From Betaproteobacteria bacterium (GTDB taxonomy: Bacteria; Pseudomonadota; Gammaproteobacteria; Burkholderiales; SG8-39): a stretch of 9,385 nt of DNA. Shown here piece after piece: positions 1 to 7,118 of the stretch (positions within the stretch are counted from its first letter, which is position 1; each line of letters starts with the position of its first letter). Under the pieces are notes generated by a model. That model was not told the origin of the DNA and searched no databases. It saw only the letters and a list, made by a program, of their open reading frames with translations. The translations under genes were made by a program, and so were the position numbers. The stretch covers positions 1-9,385 of the forward strand of contig VBCT01000055.1 in the NCBI GenBank assembly GCA_005882235.1. The letters are read 5' to 3'.

Positions 1-2224
1 TGCGCATCCGCTCGAGCAGCGCCTCGAACGCCGCCGGGTCGGCGTAGCGGCCGACGATGTTCAGCACCGCGGGCCGGATCGCCGCATCGATCGGCTTCTC
101 CGTGCGCGCTGCGAACCGGGACTGCGCTTCTCGCACGACCGCTTCGTGCCCCGCCCTGCCGAGCGCCTCGATCAGCGACCTGCGCAGCAACCCGGTGTCG
201 GCGGGCTCGCCCGGCCGCGTGTCCCAGCCGACGCTCGAAAACGGCGCCTCCAGCAGCCGCGCGACGTAGCGATCGAAGACGGCCTGGTCGCCCGGCGAAT
301 CGAGCAGCTCGCGCAGGAAGCGCAGCGCGCCGGTGACATGGTCCCAGATCGTGCGGTCGGTCTCGGCGCCGAGGTTCTCCACGAGCGCGAGATAGCGCGT
401 CGCGTCGGCGCGCCCCGCCTGCGCGAGCGCCAGGGTGTCCGAGAGCAGCCGCAGACGGTCCGGGGCCGGAAGCCGTTTCAAGGCGAGCGCGAGCCGGCGA
501 AAGTTCCGGTCGTCGTACTGGCTGCGGTAGTAGCCGGTGTCGCCGGCGTTTGCAAGCATCGCGCCGCAGCGTTCGAGGCGCAGTTTCTGCGAGCTCTGCT
601 CGAGAAGCACCGTGCGCCTCCTCCCTGCCCCGTCGGCGAGGATCACGGGCACATTCCACGCAAGCGGTGCCGCCTTGGGGTCGTTGAGCGTGAAGCGCTC
701 CTGCGCGAGCGTTACGACGGCGGCGCGGTTTTCGCACTGCTGCAGGACTTTCACGACAGGGTATCCCGGCTGCTCGGTCCAGCCCGCGATCAGTTTGCCG
801 ATGTCCTGCCCCGACGCTCCCGACAGATGGTGCCAGAAGTCGGCCGTGGTCGTATTGGAAAAGCGATGCGCCCGCATGTAGCCCCGCACACCCGCGCGGA
901 AAGCGTCGTCGCCGAGATAGGCCTCGAGCATGCGCAGGACCGCGGCTCCCTTGGCGTAGGTGATGGAATCGAAGACGTCCATCGCGCGCATGTCGTTCTC
1001 GACCGGCGTCTGGATCGCATGGGTCGTCCTGCGCGCGTCCTCGGACAGAGCCTCCTCTTTCCAGAGCGCTTCGCGCAGCCGCATTCCCCAGCGTGGGTTG
1101 AAGCGCTCGGCGGCCTTGCTCGCCATCCACGAGGCGAAACCCTCGTTCAGCCACAAGTTGTCCCACCAGGCCATCGTGACGAGGTTGCCGAACCATTGGT
1201 GCGCGATCTCGTGCGCGATGATGCCGTAGACGCCTTGCTGCTGGCGCAGCGAATCTTCGCCGGGGTCGTACAGCAGGCGGCCCTCGTTGTAGGCGATCGC
1301 CCCCCAGTTTTCCATCGCGCCGCCTATGCCACCGGGAAGCGCGATCTGGTCCAGCTTGGCCAGAGGGTAAGGCTCGCCGAAGTAGCCGTTGTAATAGCGC
1401 ACGATCTCCTTGGTCGCCTCCATCGCGTAGCGTGCGCGCTCGCGCTTGCCTTTCACGGTGTGGATGCCGAGCCGGATTCCATCGACGCTGTCTTCCAGGA
1501 GATCCATCTCTCCGACGAAGAGCGCCACCAGATACGTCGACATGGGCACCGACCTGGCGAAGCTCACTTCCTTCCTGCCGTCGGGCCGGACCTCGACCTT
1601 GGACTGCGGCATGTTCGACACTGCGGTCAGGGACGCGTCGATTACCGCGACGATATCGAAGCTCGCGCGAAACACCGGCTCGTCCCATCCCGGAAAGAGC
1701 CGGCGCGCCTGCACCGGCTCCATCTGGGTGGCGAGCATGAGTTTCTCCACGAGCCGCCCTTTGTCGCGCTCCTTGTACGCTATCTGGTACAGGCCTTGGG
1801 GATGCTTGCCGATTTTTCCCGAGTAGTCGATGCCGAGCCGGTAACTGCCGGGCGCGATCGGCGCGGTCGCAGGCGCAAGCGTCACCGTTTCGCGCTGCGG
1901 ATCGAGGCTGGGCGTGAGGCTCGCTTCGTCCCCCGTGCTCGCACGCAGCCTCACCGACTTGAAAGTCAGCTCGGCCGCATTGACGACGATCGCCCGCACG
2001 GGCCGGGCGACTTCGATGTCTATGACCGCCTCGGCGTCGAAGCGGTCATAAGTCGTCGCAGGAACGATGCGCAGCGCGTAGTGCCTGGGCACTACGTCTT
2101 TGGGCAACTTCCCCGGTGTCTTCGCGAAAGAGAAGCGCGGCTCGGCGCTTGCCGAGGCGAAGCAGAGCAGCAACGCTCCCGCGAGGACGAGCGTGTCGAC
2201 CGCGGCTCGATATACGGTTCGCAA
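1..2224 (-). CDS. Exported M1-family zinc aminopeptidase (C-terminus cut by window edge)
   Basis: The minus strand is open from 2224 to the left edge, giving 741 residues. This is a zinc metallopeptidase expected to release N-terminal amino acids from peptides. The M1 signature is complete: the substrate-binding GAMEN motif at residues 302-306, the zinc site HEIAH at 338-342 with the third ligand E361 in LWLNEGF, and the transition-state tyrosine Y423 in SITYAKG. Spacing from the first zinc His to this Tyr is 85, as usual for M1. The part after about residue 520 resembles the helical ERAP1-C-like domain; perhaps 100 or more residues lie outside the window. Residues 1-27 form a Sec signal peptide ending ASA before EP, so the enzyme is probably periplasmic. 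The only usual start codon after the upstream in-frame stop and before the signal peptide is TTG at 2224, with only a weak GGCGG upstream. It follows the haem lipoprotein gene by 16 bases, so coupling or an operon is likely. It is not the E. coli PepN type by domain layout, so no symbol is given. Confidence 0.95.
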   Translation of the reverse strand, partial: MRTVYRAAVDTLVLAGALLLCFASASAEPRFSFAKTPGKLPKDVVPRHYALRIVPATTYDRFDAEAVIDIEVARPVRAIVVNAAELTFKSVRLRASTGDEASLTPSLDPQRETVTLAPATAPIAPGSYRLGIDYSGKIGKHPQGLYQIAYKERDKGRLVEKLMLATQMEPVQARRLFPGWDEPVFRASFDIVAVIDASLTAVSNMPQSKVEVRPDGRKEVSFARSVPMSTYLVALFVGEMDLLEDSVDGIRLGIHTVKGKRERARYAMEATKEIVRYYNGYFGEPYPLAKLDQIALPGGIGGAMENWGAIAYNEGRLLYDPGEDSLRQQQGVYGIIAHEIAHQWFGNLVTMAWWDNLWLNEGFASWMASKAAERFNPRWGMRLREALWKEEALSEDARRTTHAIQTPVENDMRAMDVFDSITYAKGAAVLRMLEAYLGDDAFRAGVRGYMRAHRFSNTTTADFWHHLSGASGQDIGKLIAGWTEQPGYPVVKVLQQCENRAAVVTLAQERFTLNDPKAAPLAWNVPVILADGAGRRRTVLLEQSSQKLRLERCGAMLANAGDTGYYRSQYDDRNFRRLALALKRLPAPDRLRLLSDTLALAQAGRADATRYLALVENLGAETDRTIWDHVTGALRFLRELLDSPGDQAVFDRYVARLLEAPFSSVGWDTRPGEPADTGLLRRSLIEALGRAGHEAVVREAQSRFAARTEKPIDAAIRPAVLNIVGRYADPAAFEALLERMR

Positions 2225-2240
2225 TGAGTTCGAGCCGCCG

Positions 2241-4358
2241 TCAGTTCGCGAGCGGATCGGGGCGAAGCTGGAACTTCAGGACCTTCGACCGGGTGCCTTT
2301 GCCGCCCTCGACGTGGAAGGGTGCCCGCGTGGCATAGGTCGACCACAGGGCCCTTCCCTTCCAGCCGGCGCTCGGGTCGTCGATGCGCCCGTCCAGCCCC
2401 TTCGCGTAAAAACCCATGGGGTACGGCACGCGAAGGATCACGAACTTCCCATCCTTGAGCGCAAGCAGCGCGTCGTTGGCGTTGCCGGTCGCAATCGGCG
2501 TATCGCTGCCCAATCCGAAGCTGTCGTGCTGATCCACCCACGAGTAGTAGCTTGCCTCGGCGCTTCCTGAGTCGCTCACGCCCTTCAACTGCGGTCCGGG
2601 GAATGGGTAGAGCGTCCAGCCTTCGGGGCAGTGCTTGCCCGTGGCCTTCGGGCCGTTGAGCGGCCCCTTGCACTTGCGCCGGTCGAAACTCGCGAAATGT
2701 CCGCTCGCGAGCGGCGCCCACACGACGCCCTTGCGATCGATGTCCATGCCGCGCGGCGAATAGCCGGGGAACGGCGGCTCGAACACTTCGGTGAGGGCGG
2801 TCTCCGGCGGATTCGATCCCAGATTCAAGCGGATGATGTAGCCCGGGTATCCCAGCACCGAGCCCCAGATCGAGCCGTCGACCGGGCTCGGGGCGAGCCC
2901 GTAGAAGCCGGCCACGATGCGCTTGTCCTTCTTCGGGTCGATCGGATCGTTCGGCCCCACGTAATCGTCGCGCCTGCCGTTGCCGTTGGTGTCCAGAATG
3001 AACGGGGTCCAGCCTTGCGCCTTCTGCTCATCGCCGGTTTCCTCGAACACCTTTCTGTTGAGCCATCCGAGGACCTCGTTCGCTGCGCCGCCGGAGCTCG
3101 CCCACAGAGTGTTGTTGGCATCCTCGGCGAAGTACAGATGATGCGTGCCGAAACAGGTGTCGATGAGCGTGAACTTCCCGGTTTTCGGATCGTACATGGA
3201 GAGCTGGCGGTTGGAGCGTTCGACGGGAAAGATCTTCGCCGAAGGATGATCCGACCCTTTTCCGCAGAAGGCCGGGTTCGCCGGCCCGCGCACGCGCGAG
3301 GTGAACCAGACCCTGCCCTTCTCGTCGAACATCGGGTTGTGCGGGCTCGTCTGGCTGTCCCAGATCGGCTCGGCTCCCCAATAAGGAGACGGCGCCATCG
3401 GGTTGCTCCTTGTCGAAGGCGTTTTCGGATCGCGGACCGGCACTTTTATTTCGCTCGCCGCATGCCGCACCGGGTCCAGGACCGGAATGAAATCCGTGCT
3501 CTCCTCGGTCGCCCCGTAAATCAGTCCGTAAGCATTGACCGTGGGATTGCGCTTGTCGCTCGAGATCTCGTCGTGCAGGTAGGCCGTGGGGCGGCTCCAG
3601 TCCCACAGCGTGATGACGATGTTGCGCTCCAGGCCTTGCGGCCGCTCGGGCTTCGATGCGGGCAGCTCGCCCGCGGCGATGCGGTCGGTCCAGTCGGCAA
3701 ACTGGCCCAGCATCCGCGGAGCGTCTAGCCTGCCGATGTTATTCGTCATGTTGGTCATGGCCTGACCGGAAGCGATGCGCCGCGCCCAGGCTTCGACCGA
3801 GGAATTGAAATGGCCGAGCTCCTTCGGAATGGTACGCGTCGCCTTGTTGCCGAGCTGGTGGCAGGTGTAGCAGCCGTCGGTCTTCGTAAGGTCGAGCCAT
3901 TGACCCTGATTGGCCGCCTTCCCAAGGGGAAACTCGTTTCTCTCCGGAACCTTCAGCATCGAATACCAGTAGATCGCCGGATAGTAGTCCGCAGCGGCGG
4001 TCGCGCTAGTCGCGACCACTGCGTTCAGGTCGAGGATTTTTCCGGGCGCGGCCTGCACCTTGGGCGAATCGATCAGCCCGTAGCCGCGTACCCATACGCT
4101 GTAATTGGCTTTCGGAAGCTCGGGGATGAGGTAGCGCCCACGGTCGTCCGTGACCACGATCTTGGTGAACTTGGTGGGAAGATCGGTCGTCTCCGCGATC
4201 ACCCAGACCCCGGCCTCGGGGCCGTTTGCGCTCGTCACCATCCCGGCAAGATCGCTTTCGCCAATGCCGGCGCGCGAGGCGCCCGGCGGAACCTGGCACG
4301 CCGCTAGGAGGAGGGAAATGCCGCTGATCACCAGGTGCAACGATTCTTTCATCCGCAT
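2241..4358 (-). CDS. Lipoprotein with carboxypeptidase-regulatory-like domain, c-type haem site and Vgb-like beta-propeller
   Basis: A 705-residue exported protein. The N-terminus MRMKESLHLV leads to a lipobox LAAC with C21 as the lipidated residue; Q at +2 suggests the outer membrane. Residues about 34-112 look like a carboxypeptidase-regulatory-like Ig-type beta-sandwich. A single haem c motif CYTCH is at 163-167, followed by a conserved-looking helical stretch to about 265; the distal haem ligand is not certain. From about 330 to the end there are repeated blade-like motifs of the streptogramin-lyase/SMP30 kind (D-x-x-G-x-V/I-W), for example near 345, 420, 495 and 545. A Ca-binding-like loop DTNGNGRRDD starts at D456. 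Reaction and substrate are unknown; a redox or carbohydrate/lactone role would be a guess. The start at 4358 is chosen because GAGGAG lies 7 bases upstream and gives a clean lipoprotein signal; an upstream TTG at 4412 overlaps the predicted -10 box. It probably heads an operon with the M1 aminopeptidase. Confidence 0.9.
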   Translation of the reverse strand: MRMKESLHLVISGISLLLAACQVPPGASRAGIGESDLAGMVTSANGPEAGVWVIAETTDLPTKFTKIVVTDDRGRYLIPELPKANYSVWVRGYGLIDSPKVQAAPGKILDLNAVVATSATAAADYYPAIYWYSMLKVPERNEFPLGKAANQGQWLDLTKTDGCYTCHQLGNKATRTIPKELGHFNSSVEAWARRIASGQAMTNMTNNIGRLDAPRMLGQFADWTDRIAAGELPASKPERPQGLERNIVITLWDWSRPTAYLHDEISSDKRNPTVNAYGLIYGATEESTDFIPVLDPVRHAASEIKVPVRDPKTPSTRSNPMAPSPYWGAEPIWDSQTSPHNPMFDEKGRVWFTSRVRGPANPAFCGKGSDHPSAKIFPVERSNRQLSMYDPKTGKFTLIDTCFGTHHLYFAEDANNTLWASSGGAANEVLGWLNRKVFEETGDEQKAQGWTPFILDTNGNGRRDDYVGPNDPIDPKKDKRIVAGFYGLAPSPVDGSIWGSVLGYPGYIIRLNLGSNPPETALTEVFEPPFPGYSPRGMDIDRKGVVWAPLASGHFASFDRRKCKGPLNGPKATGKHCPEGWTLYPFPGPQLKGVSDSGSAEASYYSWVDQHDSFGLGSDTPIATGNANDALLALKDGKFVILRVPYPMGFYAKGLDGRIDDPSAGWKGRALWSTYATRAPFHVEGGKGTRSKVLKFQLRPDPLAN

Positions 4359-4365
4359 GTTTTTG

Positions 4366-4371
4366 CTCCTC
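4366..4371 (-). promoter_or_regulatory. Ribosome-binding site of the haem lipoprotein gene
   Basis: On the minus strand GAGGAG is followed by 7 bases and then ATG at 4358. This decides the start over the in-frame TTG at 4412 and the ATG at 4394, neither of which has such a site or yields a short signal peptide. Confidence 0.75.
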
Positions 4372-4411
4372 GCGAGGTTGTTGCGGGCGTCCATCCGTGC
4401 GAAATTGGACA

Positions 4412-4440
4412 ATTATGCCGCCAAAACAAATGGCAGGAAA
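4412..4440 (-). promoter_or_regulatory. Putative sigma70-type promoter reading leftward into the haem lipoprotein operon
   Basis: On the minus strand a -35-like TTTCCT (4440-4435) is separated by 17 bases from CATAAT (4417-4412), which matches the -10 consensus at five of six bases. The -35 is poor, so an activator may be needed. Transcription would begin near 4405, leaving a leader of about 45 bases before the ATG at 4358. The spacer holds the short inverted repeat GCCA-N7-TGGC (4420-4434), a possible operator. Predicted by eye only. Confidence 0.35.
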
Positions 4441-4489
4441 CCCGATCTAGTACTACCATTCGCCCGCGGTTACACGCAAAGGTGAGAAA

Positions 4490-4494
4490 GGAGG
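4490..4494 (+). promoter_or_regulatory. Strong ribosome-binding site of the beta-barrel gene
   Basis: AAAGGAGGAG (4487-4496) contains GGAGG ending 6 bases before the ATG at 4501, a near-ideal Shine-Dalgarno site that fixes the start and suggests high expression. No convincing rightward promoter was found in 4400-4486. Confidence 0.8.
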
Positions 4495-4500
4495 AGTGAC

Positions 4501-4998
4501 ATGTTAAAAGTATCTCGATTCATAGCGGTTGCACTCGTCGCGACAGGACTCTCTTCCGTCGCCGCGGCCCAGGGGTTCGACAACAGGAGACTGTTCTTCG
4601 GCGGCGGTTTGAGCCAGAACAGCGTTTCGAACTTCGACAACGCTACGGGCTTCCAAATTTTCGGCGGCTACAATTTCCCCGCAATAGCGCGAAACTTCTA
4701 CGTCGACGCGGAAGCCGGGTACATGGATACCGGAAAATTCAAGAGGACCGGATGCAGCGGCACCTTTTGCAATGCCAGCGCCAGCGGCTTGTGGACGAGC
4801 GGCGTCGTGCGCTACCTGGTGGCGCCCAACGTGGAGCTGATCGGCCGCGCCGGCCTGGATTTCGGCGACGACGATGGCTTGCTGTTCGGCATAGGGGCCG
4901 GATACATCGTCAATAAGAACCTGAAGCTGCGCCTCGAGTTCGTCGCGCGCGACAACGTGGATTCGCTGCAGTTCAACGCCGTTTTCTACCCCTGGTGA
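4501..4998 (+). CDS. Small outer-membrane beta-barrel protein
   Basis: A 165-residue protein with a Sec signal peptide of about 23 residues ending AAA before QGF. The mature part of about 142 residues alternates hydrophobic and polar residues in short strands separated by Gly/Asn/Asp turns, for example FQIFGGYNF, NFYVDAEAGYM, GVVRYLVAP, LLFGIGAGYIV and LKLRLEFVARD. It ends with QFNAVFYPW, an aromatic terminal residue as used for outer-membrane insertion by the Bam complex. Size and pattern fit an eight-stranded barrel of the OmpA-transmembrane/OmpW-like class. Two cysteines, C85 and C90 (TGCSGTFC), lie in a likely surface loop and could form a small disulfide. It is monocistronic: strong ribosome-binding site upstream, terminator 46 bases downstream. 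The specific role is unknown; a porin-like, adhesive or structural function is possible. Confidence 0.85.
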   Translation: MLKVSRFIAVALVATGLSSVAAAQGFDNRRLFFGGGLSQNSVSNFDNATGFQIFGGYNFPAIARNFYVDAEAGYMDTGKFKRTGCSGTFCNASASGLWTSGVVRYLVAPNVELIGRAGLDFGDDDGLLFGIGAGYIVNKNLKLRLEFVARDNVDSLQFNAVFYPW

Positions 4999-5044
4999 TC
5001 GCCGGGCCCGGCGAGCCCGGGCACCGTCTTTCCGGACGAAAAAA

Positions 5045-5073
5045 GGCATTGGGCACCCAATGCCCTTGTTTTG
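5045..5073 (+). terminator. Rho-independent terminator after the beta-barrel gene
   Basis: A perfect inverted repeat GGCATTGGG-CA-CCCAATGCC (5045-5064; in practice an 8-bp stem with a 4-base loop) is followed by CTTGTTTTG. On the opposite strand the same stem is followed by six T, so it could stop transcription in both directions. It lies 46 bases after the stop codon of the beta-barrel gene. The ATG at 5060 falls inside the stem, which argues against that codon starting the next gene. Confidence 0.85.
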
Positions 5074-5131
5074 CGCCGGCTCACAGCCTCGGGCTACCAT
5101 GTCGCACACGAGCCTCGAAGGTGCAGCGATC

Positions 5132-5959
5132 ATGCCAAACGGATCGAAGATCAAGCCCGAATCCGATTACGACGTCCTGTACCGCATCATGACCACGCGC
5201 ATGAGCGTGCGCCGCATCAGGCCCGATCCCATCCCCGAGGAGTACGTGGAGAAGATCCTCGAAGCGGGCCGCTGGGCGATGTCCGGCGCGAACGGCCAGC
5301 CCTGGGAATATCTCGTCATCAAGGACCCGAAGAGGAAGAGAGATCTCTACGACGCCTTCCAGGACACCAGCACGGAGTTCTGCTTCTGGATGGAGCAGAT
5401 GCGGCCCTTCGAGCTGCGCCACCCCGCCTTCCAGGTGAAGGGGGACGATCTGAAGGATGAATGGCAGAAGATTCGCAACAGCACCGGCGGGCAGCAGCGC
5501 CGTCCGTGGCACGAGGCCCCGGTGGTGATCGTCGTGCTCGGCGACGGCCGCAGGCAGTGGGCGACGGTGAACGCCGCCTTCACCTTCGGGCGGCACGCGA
5601 GCCACTTCACCGACGGCCTGGCGAACACCTGCACGCACATGCAGCTCGCGATCGCGTCGCTCGGCCTCGGCTCGCACTGGGGAACCGTGCACGTGCAGGA
5701 GCCCCTCAAGCGCGTTCTCGGCGTGCCCGATCTGATCGACGTCTACCTCATCATCTCGGTCGGCTTCGCCGACATCGAGAGAAAGCCCGGCGTGAGGCGC
5801 GATTTGAAGGAGCTCGTGCACCGCGAGACCTACGACATGTCCAAGTTCATGTCGAACGAGGACATCATCGACTACCTGTACAAGCTGCGCGGCAAGACGA
5901 TGTTCCGCTATCACCTGAAAGACAGTCTGCTGCCGGGCGCAGGCGACAAGAAGGGCTGA
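5132..5959 (+). CDS. Nitroreductase-family FMN-dependent oxidoreductase
   Basis: A 275-residue cytoplasmic flavoprotein of the nitroreductase fold, which uses NAD(P)H to reduce nitro, quinone, flavin or related electron acceptors, usually as a homodimer. Visible motifs: TTRMSVRRIR at about residues 21-30 (the FMN-phosphate-binding R-x-S-V-R region at the N-terminus), NGQPW at 54-58, and the C-terminal-half LGLGSHWGTV at 177-186, corresponding to the flavin-binding Gly-rich strand of the family. A long middle insertion with many aromatic residues (about 75-130) may shape the substrate pocket. The start at 5132 is chosen because GAAGG lies about 10 bases upstream and the family N-terminus follows soon after; the ATG at 5099 has no such site and the one at 5060 lies in a terminator stem. 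Its stop TGA overlaps the ATG of the Bug receptor gene by one base, so both probably serve one pathway. Substrate unknown. Confidence 0.9.
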   Translation: MPNGSKIKPESDYDVLYRIMTTRMSVRRIRPDPIPEEYVEKILEAGRWAMSGANGQPWEYLVIKDPKRKRDLYDAFQDTSTEFCFWMEQMRPFELRHPAFQVKGDDLKDEWQKIRNSTGGQQRRPWHEAPVVIVVLGDGRRQWATVNAAFTFGRHASHFTDGLANTCTHMQLAIASLGLGSHWGTVHVQEPLKRVLGVPDLIDVYLIISVGFADIERKPGVRRDLKELVHRETYDMSKFMSNEDIIDYLYKLRGKTMFRYHLKDSLLPGAGDKKG

Positions 5960-6927
5960 TGGGCGTCTGCCGCCTTGCGCTCTGCGCGACCGCGTCGCTG
6001 CTCGCCGCCAACCCGGTCTGGCCGCAGGCTTACCCCGCCAAGCCGATACTCGTAGTCAGCACCGCCTCGCCGGGCTCGAGCGGCGACGCCGCGCTGCGCC
6101 TGATGGCGGCGAAGATGAGCGCGAGCCTCGCCCAGCCGGTGGTGGTCGAGCTCAAGACCGCCGCGCGCGGAGCGCAGGCCGCGCAGGCTCTCGCGCGGGC
6201 CGGCGCAGACGGCTACACCATCACCTACGGCACCTCCGGAACTTACGTCAACGCGCGTTTCCTGTTCAAGAACCTCGCATTCGACGTTCTCAAGGATTTC
6301 GCGCCGATCAGCCTCGCCGTCAGCTCGCCGAGCTACGTCGCGGTCCATGTGTCGGTGCCCGTGAATTCGCTGCAGGAGCTGATCGATTACGCGAAGCGCA
6401 ATCCCGGCAAGCTCGAGTACTCATCGAGCGGTGTCGGATCGGTGTTTCACCTGGCGGGTGAATCCCTGAAGCTCTACGCCGGAATCGACCTGCTCCACGT
6501 GCCCTACGCGCAGGCGAATTTTCCCCAGATGGTCAACGACTGGGCCGCCGGCCGGGTGGCGCTGTGGTTCCCGACCTATGCCTTCCTCGTTCCTAACATG
6601 CCGAAGGTCAAGCCGCTCGCGATCGTGGACAACCAGCGCAGCGCCCGCATGCCCGATATCCCCACCGTGGCCGAAACGCTTCCCAACTTCCGCGGTTTCC
6701 CCGCCTGGTGGGCTTTCTTCGGCCCCGCGGGCCTGCCCGCGACCATCGCCGAGCGCTTGAGCGGCGAAGTGCGCGCCTCGCTCAAGCAGCCCGAGGTCGT
6801 CGCCAGACTGGGCGATCTGGGACTCACCACCATCGGGAGCACGCCCGAAGAGCTCGCGGCGCACTTGAAGCGCGAAATCGACGCGGTCGGCAGCCTCGCC
6901 AAGGCGATCGGGCTCGAGCCCGAATAG
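5959..6927 (+). CDS. Bug/TctC-family periplasmic substrate-binding protein
   Basis: A 322-residue tripartite-tricarboxylate-transporter type receptor. It has a short Sec signal peptide (MGVCRLALCATASLLAANPVWPQA) with the mature part beginning near YPAKPI. The two-lobed Bug pattern follows: a degenerate phosphate-loop-like STASPGSSGDAALRLMA region near residue 34, ADGYTITYG near 90, FDVLKDFAPIS near 110, then HVPYAQ near 180, MPDIPTVAET near 235 and a C-terminal region with GSTPEEL. Family members bind organic acids, amino acids or nicotinate-like compounds, usually through ordered waters and the carboxylate. The ATG at 5959 overlaps the TGA of the nitroreductase gene (TGATG), so translation is probably coupled; this start also gives the signal peptide. 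No TctA/TctB membrane genes are adjacent. The stop TAG lies 2 bases from the stop of the convergent small gene. Confidence 0.92.
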   Translation: MGVCRLALCATASLLAANPVWPQAYPAKPILVVSTASPGSSGDAALRLMAAKMSASLAQPVVVELKTAARGAQAAQALARAGADGYTITYGTSGTYVNARFLFKNLAFDVLKDFAPISLAVSSPSYVAVHVSVPVNSLQELIDYAKRNPGKLEYSSSGVGSVFHLAGESLKLYAGIDLLHVPYAQANFPQMVNDWAAGRVALWFPTYAFLVPNMPKVKPLAIVDNQRSARMPDIPTVAETLPNFRGFPAWWAFFGPAGLPATIAERLSGEVRASLKQPEVVARLGDLGLTTIGSTPEELAAHLKREIDAVGSLAKAIGLEPE

Positions 6928-6929
6928 GC

Positions 6930-7118
6930 CTACCGCTTCGAGCTTCCGCCCGCGGCGAGGAGCTTGTTGCCGGGTAGATTGCGCAGCTCGGCCTTTCGCC
7001 TCTTGTTGCAGGCGACGCAGATAAACCTGACGGGTCCGATCTTGAGGAACTCGCTCGTCGTCCAGTGGCTTCCGGCGCTGCAATAGCGCTTCGTTTCTTC
7101 CTTGGCGGGTTTTTTCAC
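6930..7118 (-). CDS. Small Cys/His protein, possible zinc-binding (62 residues)
   Basis: I do not recognise this protein. Reading from GTG at 7118 gives 62 residues, lysine/arginine-rich and without signal peptide or membrane segment. C13 and H18 (YCSAGSH) and C34/C37 (FICVACNKRRK) could form a four-ligand metal site, C-x4-H and C-x2-C separated by 15 residues, as in small zinc ribbons. The basic C-terminus could bind nucleic acid, but this is a guess. The GTG overlaps the TGA of the HD gene (GTGA), with no Shine-Dalgarno site, so it relies on coupled translation. The frame is also open through the HD gene, but that upstream part is out-of-frame shadow. It ends 2 bases from the Bug receptor stop. 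It could be a spurious ORF; the Cys/His arrangement and the exact 4-base overlap favour a real gene. Confidence 0.6.
   Translation of the reverse strand: MKKPAKEETKRYCSAGSHWTTSEFLKIGPVRFICVACNKRRKAELRNLPGNKLLAAGGSSKR

Noticed and set aside
2078..2095. Perfect inverted repeat GTAGTGCC-TG-GGCACTAC
   Set aside because: It lies inside the aminopeptidase coding sequence near the N-terminus, has no T-run and only a 2-base loop; probably chance.
146..2227. Long plus-strand open frame of 693 codons across the aminopeptidase region
   Set aside because: Its translation is Arg/Ala/Pro-rich with no recognisable domain, while the opposite strand encodes a complete M1 peptidase signature. It is a GC-rich antisense shadow.
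2631..3728. Plus-strand open frame of 365 codons across the haem lipoprotein gene
   Set aside because: Arg-rich antisense shadow of a gene with clear motifs (lipobox, CxxCH, propeller blades); no ribosome-binding site or homologous pattern.
5001..5022. GC-only palindromes GCCGGGCCCGGC and GCCCGGGC after the beta-barrel gene
   Set aside because: No T-run follows; the proper terminator is the next hairpin at 5045-5073. Likely chance in GC-rich sequence or a minor supporting structure.
5461..5958. Upstream extension of the first Bug receptor frame
   Set aside because: This stretch is an out-of-frame reading of the nitroreductase gene; the signal peptide of the receptor begins exactly at 5959.
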